Below, in pieces: positions 9,921 to 14,103 of a stretch of 14,103 nucleotides of DNA. Positions within the stretch are counted from its first letter, which is position 1; each line of letters starts with the position of its first letter. The stretch is taken from positions 1 to 14,103 of the forward strand of contig JAQIWT010000896.1 in assembly GCA_034696485.1 (NCBI GenBank), in the 5' to 3' direction. The notes under the pieces were generated by a model. That model was not told the origin of the DNA. It worked only from the letters and a program-made list of their open reading frames with translations, and did no database searches. Made by a program: the position numbers and the translations under genes. The DNA is from Isohypsibius dastychi (lineage: Eukaryota > Tardigrada > Eutardigrada > Parachela > Isohypsibiidae).

Positions 9921-11587
9921 AGACAGAATATTTCGCACCTTTAAACATTTAACTTCTCCTACATCAACTTTAAGGCTCTCATTTTATTTGCTATTATGGA
10001 CCGGCGTTCGGCAGACTGAATAATCTAACCGTCAAAAAGAGCATCTTGATTTGGTCTATGAAAACTTGTAGTTTTAATGATATGGATTGAAGAAGGAACA
10101 ATGGTAGACTTTATTCCTCTATGATCGTCATCTTAATCTGGTTTCGCTGCCATTGTCGGTGTCTGGCAAGCTGGCTACAATTATCTCTACCTCTAACGGC
10201 TACGGGATCGTTTTTTGTATCCGCATCTCCGCGAACAGTTTACGGTATTGGGTAACAATGTTTAGCTCATTAGTTTCACTACCTTTCAGTGGAGTTCCTA
10301 AGACCATTTACAGTGGTATTTCAGTGATCCCTGATTTTTAATCGCGCGAAATGTGGCTACATTTTCTTCAGTACGTCACAGTTCACGTGGCCGAATTATG
10401 TAAACAAATCAGTTTGATACCGTATCCTAGCAACTAAGCTAGATTTGGGAAAGTGCAATTTGCCGTGAAGTCTGTGAGTTCCGCGGTGATTAACTAGCCA
10501 TACAGATCGAAAGTTCTGGATTATTCTGTAAACCGAAAAACTCAAATGTTTCGTTCTTCTTTTCATGGAGACTTTTCTCATTCTACTGTGTTTCTTCCTC
10601 CCAGTGGTGAAGCGTAAATGTACTTCTCAGTCAGCTCATCGAACCAAGAACAAGCGAATGCGTCTTGCAAAGGCAGCGAAAAAACCGGCAGCTGCCTCTT
10701 AGCCAGAAGTCCTTCGTGTTTCTAAGGTTTGGTCAAATGTCCTTCAAGTTTTTTAGCTATGCATGTATGAACTGCTCGTGAAAACATGTGATCGATGTAG
10801 AGCAGCTGTACTGAATACTGAAACGATGTCATTTTGTTGTGGCAAAGGGTCAAAAAATTGCGGAGCAACCCGCTCGCGCTACTCACAGCGACCGGAGGAT
10901 TTGTAGTCTGATCAAAAAAGGCTTAAGTTATGGAAAATACGAACACCAATGCTTTTGAGATTTGCTACTTTTTCACTGCCTTTCCAGATAACTTGCCATC
11001 GACCGATCCATCAACAACTTTCGTTGAGTCACCAATTCCAGGGTTCAAGTTCTCGCCTCTTCTCACTTTCGTCTTTGGCTGCATACTGTGAAAATGTTCA
11101 TAAAAAAAGACAAGAGTTCCTCACAGTGGAAAGATCATGCCGCGCAACATGAATGACTGCTGTAAAGTTGCCATCGAATTCCTTTGAAAGGTTGCCCTTG
11201 AGTTTGTCAAACTTTGATCGATTACCAAACTAGATGTGTCAGTAACACATCTTAAAATTTCGGACACAAACAAAACTTTTCCAAAAGCTCATCAACTGTT
11301 TTTGGTTTTAAGGTCCATCTAATGCATTTCATTGTACTGTAATTGCATGCGTATATAAAAAATGATACGTGGCGGAAAATGCCGTTCTTTTGGCTGATGA
11401 CCTTTGGTATTTGATTCATAACGTATTCCAGTATGATAACTGCAAAATTCCGCTCGATTCGATCCATTCAATCTTTAAACCCGTCCGCTATAGCTGTCAT
11501 TTTTTGGTTCAGTATTTACCAAAATCACCTCTCGAAATAATGCCTAAAGGCTTTCACCGCTATAAACCAGTCTGCAAGAAAAGTATA
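9921..11587. other. 3' flank of the cyclase gene, no recognisable gene
   Basis: No canonical AATAAA signal is evident just after the cyclase stop codon. Two short plus-strand open frames are present. One, 10565-10702 (45 codons), has a hydrophobic start and a K/R/A-rich end (ending AKAAKKPAAAS); a pyrimidine-rich tract ending CCCAG inside it could equally be a splice acceptor. The other, 10930-11091 (53 codons), begins MENTNTNAFE. A TATATAAA box lies near 11352, upstream of a long open frame that lacks an early ATG. None of these matches a family I know. Confidence 0.4.
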
Positions 11588-11810
11588 TTAAATGGCGGTC
11601 ACGCTAAAGGTCAGCGGGAGAATAGCTTCCGGAAAACCCGCGACATCTCGTTGAAATTCCTGAGATACCACAAGATCTCCAAGAAATCTTGCGTTCTCAT
11701 ACACATGTTCAGAAAGCCTCTCGGAAGTCCAATCAGAGAAACGAGACGCCGAGGACACCGAACCACCGCTTGCCAACGAGGTCATATGCGGCAGCAAATC
11801 CGATGTACTT
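11588..11810 (-). CDS. exon-like open frame of an unrecognised protein (possible 3'-terminal exon)
   Basis: On the minus strand, a CCCAG acceptor at 11811 would open a 73-codon frame ending in TAA at 11588. The only internal ATG is at 11785. The composition is protein-like (SDWTSERLSEHVYENARFLG, then EFQRDVAGFPEAILPL), with an amphipathic acidic helix. The opposite strand reads as an R/K/H-rich 203-codon frame (11369-11980), as expected when an antisense strand is scored. I cannot name the family. No upstream exon joining in phase was found; a 40-codon minus-strand frame at 12063-12185 (begins MELSPCGMIAHV) is a possible partner but its donors do not fit. It could be a decayed gene fragment or chance. 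Confidence 0.2.
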
Positions 11811-11980
11811 CTGGGTCTTTATTTATCGAACCCATTATTTTTATTCTAAGCAAACAAAAAGGTTCGAGCATTAAAAATCCGGGCGAGGCGAAGCCGAGCC
11901 GTTTGCTTGTACCTATATATGCGACTCGATGTTTTCTCTTTCCCACATCTAGTCAATCATTATTTCCTCCTACTTCTTGA

Positions 11981-13199
11981 TTGGTTCATATTAAGACTTC
12001 TGTGGCAGCCAGGATTCCTTTAAAGTTTTCTGAATTTAAAAAAGTTGAGTTTGGATGGTCAATCAAGCAGGTTCAAAATTCTGGAAAGAGTTCACCGACT
12101 GAGTAATCCATTTCGAACCCATCTCCGCCATGTTATGCGAACGGTGCAAAACGTGGGCAATCATACCGCACGGAGATAGCTCCATGTAAACAACTAACAA
12201 AGCCGGTCTGGAGATGATTTCAAACAATTATTCTTTGCGCAGAGCAGAGTTTTCATCAAAATAAGAAAGTTGGGAACCACGAATCAAAAATGTTGTGAGA
12301 GCACTCAAAAACTAATACTTCGAAAATTAAGCATTCTCATTCAAAACTCTTCCCTTTGAAAAGCGCGCCCGAAAGTTAACTTCGACAAGAAAAGAAAAAA
12401 TTCTCTTGGTGTGCAGACAACCGGCCAAGGATTCGTGGGTTGGGTGACGTCGTCATTTTTCAAAACCACATTCCGTTGACTCGCACTTTCGAAAAGTCAT
12501 GTCGTGACTTCGAGAACAAAGGTTTTGAAAAGATTTTAGATAGGTTCGGCAACACGGCCAGGATTTCGCAAAGGTTTTGAAGGGAAGAAACCCTGACGAG
12601 ATCTGGGTATTCCGAACCAGCGCTTTGGATCGTGTGTTCGAGAACCAAACACTTATATAGTCAAATCGGTGATTCTTGAAGCACCTGCTCTGAATATTAT
12701 ATGCGGGTGGTTATGTGTAGACCGATGTGGAGCAGCACGGCTACCAGTTTGCAGCACCAATGGCGGCACCGCTGCATTTTCGGTAACCACCACCCACTTT
12801 TAGGGCCAAACATTTTTCATGCAGCACAGTGAATTTTTGAACCCTTTTTTTCTTTTCTCCCTGGGTCTGTGTCTTCACAACAAATCGCTCTAATGTGAAC
12901 GAGGAATTTTCAGTCCATGCATCTCACTGAGCAGAGAAAAAGAAAATAAAATCTGTCGATCAAAAGGCATGATCCAGCTTCTAGCGTTAGCTAAAAATAA
13001 AGCGACTGGTTTATTCGGCAAAACGACAATGGCTGAGTTATGATACAATTTCAAAAGTCTGGAGAGAAAAAAATTGTTTATAACTATATTCAACAAAGTC
13101 AGCAGCTCTACCAAAAGAATGGTTCATTTAACAAAACGACTATTTCAACAAAAGGCACTTATTTATCAAGATAAACTTTCAGGGTAGATCTTTAGAACC
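11981..13199. other. intergenic region without recognisable gene
   Basis: Short open frames only: 12063-12185 and 12460-12648, both minus. A 12-bp direct repeat (AAAGGTTTTGAA) occurs near 12518 and 12570, and a TATATAG motif near 12654. No RNA gene, conserved domain or long repeat could be seen. Confidence 0.5.
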
Positions 13200-13332
13200 G
13201 TTTTCATTACTTACCGGTCATTCTTTAAGAGTGAGAATAGTTCTCGAGAACTATTCTCAACAACAGACAGTAACCAACCAGTCAGAAGAGAGAACAGTTC
13301 CTTGACATGATTTTTAGCCACAAGATCTTGTT
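13200..13332 (+). repeat. left terminal inverted repeat
   Basis: The arm begins GTTTTCATTACTTACCGGTC and pairs with the reverse complement of 13975-14103. It carries a 28-bp perfect palindrome at 13232-13259 and an extra 4 bp (AACC) within 13272-13281 that is absent from the right arm. Confidence 0.9.
13232..13259. repeat. 28-bp perfect palindrome inside the left arm
   Basis: The half-site TGAGAATAGTTCTC is followed directly by its own reverse complement, with no spacer. The same structure recurs at 13343-13368 and 13396-13421 with substitutions, and at 14045-14072 with one central mismatch. Confidence 0.95.
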
Positions 13333-13342
13333 ATTCCAGAAA

Positions 13343-13421
13343 GAGAATAGTTCTTAAGAACTAGTCCTGACAGCAGCCGCATATTCATGAGAAATGAGAA
13401 TGGTTCTTGAGAACTATTCCC
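13343..13421. repeat. two degenerate copies of the palindrome
   Basis: Copies at 13343-13368 (GAGAATAGTTCTT then AAGAACTAGTCCT) and 13396-13421 (GAGAATGGTTCTT then GAGAACTATTCCC) repeat the 26-bp palindrome with a few changes. Single half-sites follow at about 13435-13447 and 13502-13514. Confidence 0.85.
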
Positions 13422-13974
13422 ACAAGTCAGAATGGACAACAGTTCTTCAGTATTATTTTCGACACGACAATGACATCCGCAGAATTTTGCTACTTTTGAG
13501 GGAAAATAGTTCTCACAAGGAATGTGCCTGAGGCCTGGACTGTCTTAAAAATACGCGACTGACCCTATCATATGAAGACACACACGAAGAAATTTCTCAA
13601 ACATTTCCATAGGCCACAAAGTTTCTTATGAGGTTTTCAGTTCCTCGTTTTTCGAGGCCATCTGCATCATCGATGCGCAAGTAACGTCAAATAGCATAAT
13701 GTAAGACAAGATGAACTTAATCAATACAAGAGATGGGAAGTTACCATGATAATGACCCCGAGAACAAGATGTTTTTAAAATAAATGTGTGCGCCTTTATT
13801 GCCCATGAAAGTCTCTGAGATCATTCTTCGAATTGTTTTCTGTATGGTAGAACCAGAGTGTTTTTAAGACAGTCCTAGTCTCGGTCACTCCGCTTGTAAT
13901 GAACTGTTCTTTACAGTGGGTGATTTCTCATCAAGAACGAGAATTGTTCCAGAGATCAGTTTTTATCCTTCAAC

Positions 13975-14103
13975 AACAAGATTTTGTGGCTAAAAATCAT
14001 GTCAAGGAACTGTTCTCTCTTCTGACTGGTTACTGTCTGTTGTTGAGAATAGTTCTTGAGAACTATTCTCACTCCTAAAGAATGACTGGTAAGTGATGAA
14101 AAC
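13975..14103 (-). repeat. right terminal inverted repeat (reaches window edge)
   Basis: This is the reverse complement of the left arm at 13200-13332, with about five substitutions and one 4-bp gap. It carries its own palindrome at 14045-14072 with a single central mismatch. The last bases of the window (GAAAAC) still pair with the left arm, so the true end may be at or past 14103. Confidence 0.9.

Larger units (their letters stand above)
13200..14103. mobile_element. non-autonomous DNA element with long terminal inverted repeats (MITE or foldback type), right end at or beyond the window edge
   Basis: Positions 13200-13332 and 13975-14103 are inverted copies of each other, differing by about five substitutions and one 4-bp indel, roughly 96% identical. 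A second, inner inverted pair (13537-13551 with 13861-13875, 15 bp exact) shows that the arms once reached further in and have since decayed or lost segments. No open frame of useful length lies inside, so no transposase is encoded. A motif around GAGAATAGTTCT recurs many times in both orientations across the arms. The outer ends cannot be fixed, because the right arm runs into the window edge and no target-site duplication can be compared. The family is not assigned. Confidence 0.8.

Noticed and set aside
11855-11885. Possible tRNA B-box (GGTTCGAGC) on the plus strand
   Set aside because: No matching A-box, acceptor stem or cloverleaf could be folded around it.
13233-13258. Heat-shock element or steroid-receptor element reading of the palindromes
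   Set aside because: The GAA and TTC units are spaced 3 and 4 bp apart, not the 2 bp of heat-shock elements, and the sites lie in an element's inverted repeats, not in a gene promoter.
1-14103. CRISPR arrays, bacterial operons or prophage features
   Set aside because: The split genes with GT-AG introns are eukaryotic, and the repeats present are minisatellites and terminal inverted repeats, not regularly spaced direct repeats with unique spacers.

Overview
The window is eukaryotic nuclear DNA from an invertebrate animal. Both recognisable genes are split into many short exons with GT-AG introns. Many introns are only 47-64 nt, and a few expand to 300-830 nt. The two protein families, a Tom70 import receptor and a single-pass receptor guanylyl cyclase, point to an animal. 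The compact intron style would fit a tardigrade or another small ecdysozoan, but that is an inference and the phylum is not proven by anything read here.

Layout: positions 1-538 hold simple and tandem repeats and probably lie in an intron of the first gene. Positions 539-3484 (minus strand) carry eight exons (476 codons) of a mitochondrial outer-membrane import receptor of the Tom70 family. Its last TPR repeats would lie beyond the left edge. Positions 3485-4386 are a 902-bp head-to-head spacer that must contain both promoters. Positions 4387-9920 (plus strand) carry a complete 22-exon receptor guanylyl cyclase. The spliced model is 3030 nt (1009 aa), keeps phase across all 21 introns, and contains signal peptide, ANF-type ligand-binding domain, transmembrane helix, kinase-homology pseudokinase, dimerisation helix and cyclase catalytic domain. 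Positions 9921-13199 hold no recognisable gene, only a few short open frames of doubtful status. From about 13200 to the window edge at 14103 lies a palindrome-rich mobile element with about 130-bp terminal inverted repeats and no coding capacity.

The two genes have no obvious shared pathway. One serves mitochondrial protein import and the other transmembrane cGMP signalling; their link is only the shared spacer. The most interesting signals are the cyclase catalytic core, which keeps the metal, transition-state and lysine residues but has changed the guanine-pocket cysteine and the first phosphate-binding loop, and the terminal-inverted-repeat element with its reiterated palindromic motif. 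I did not find convincing evidence of a wholly new biological system.
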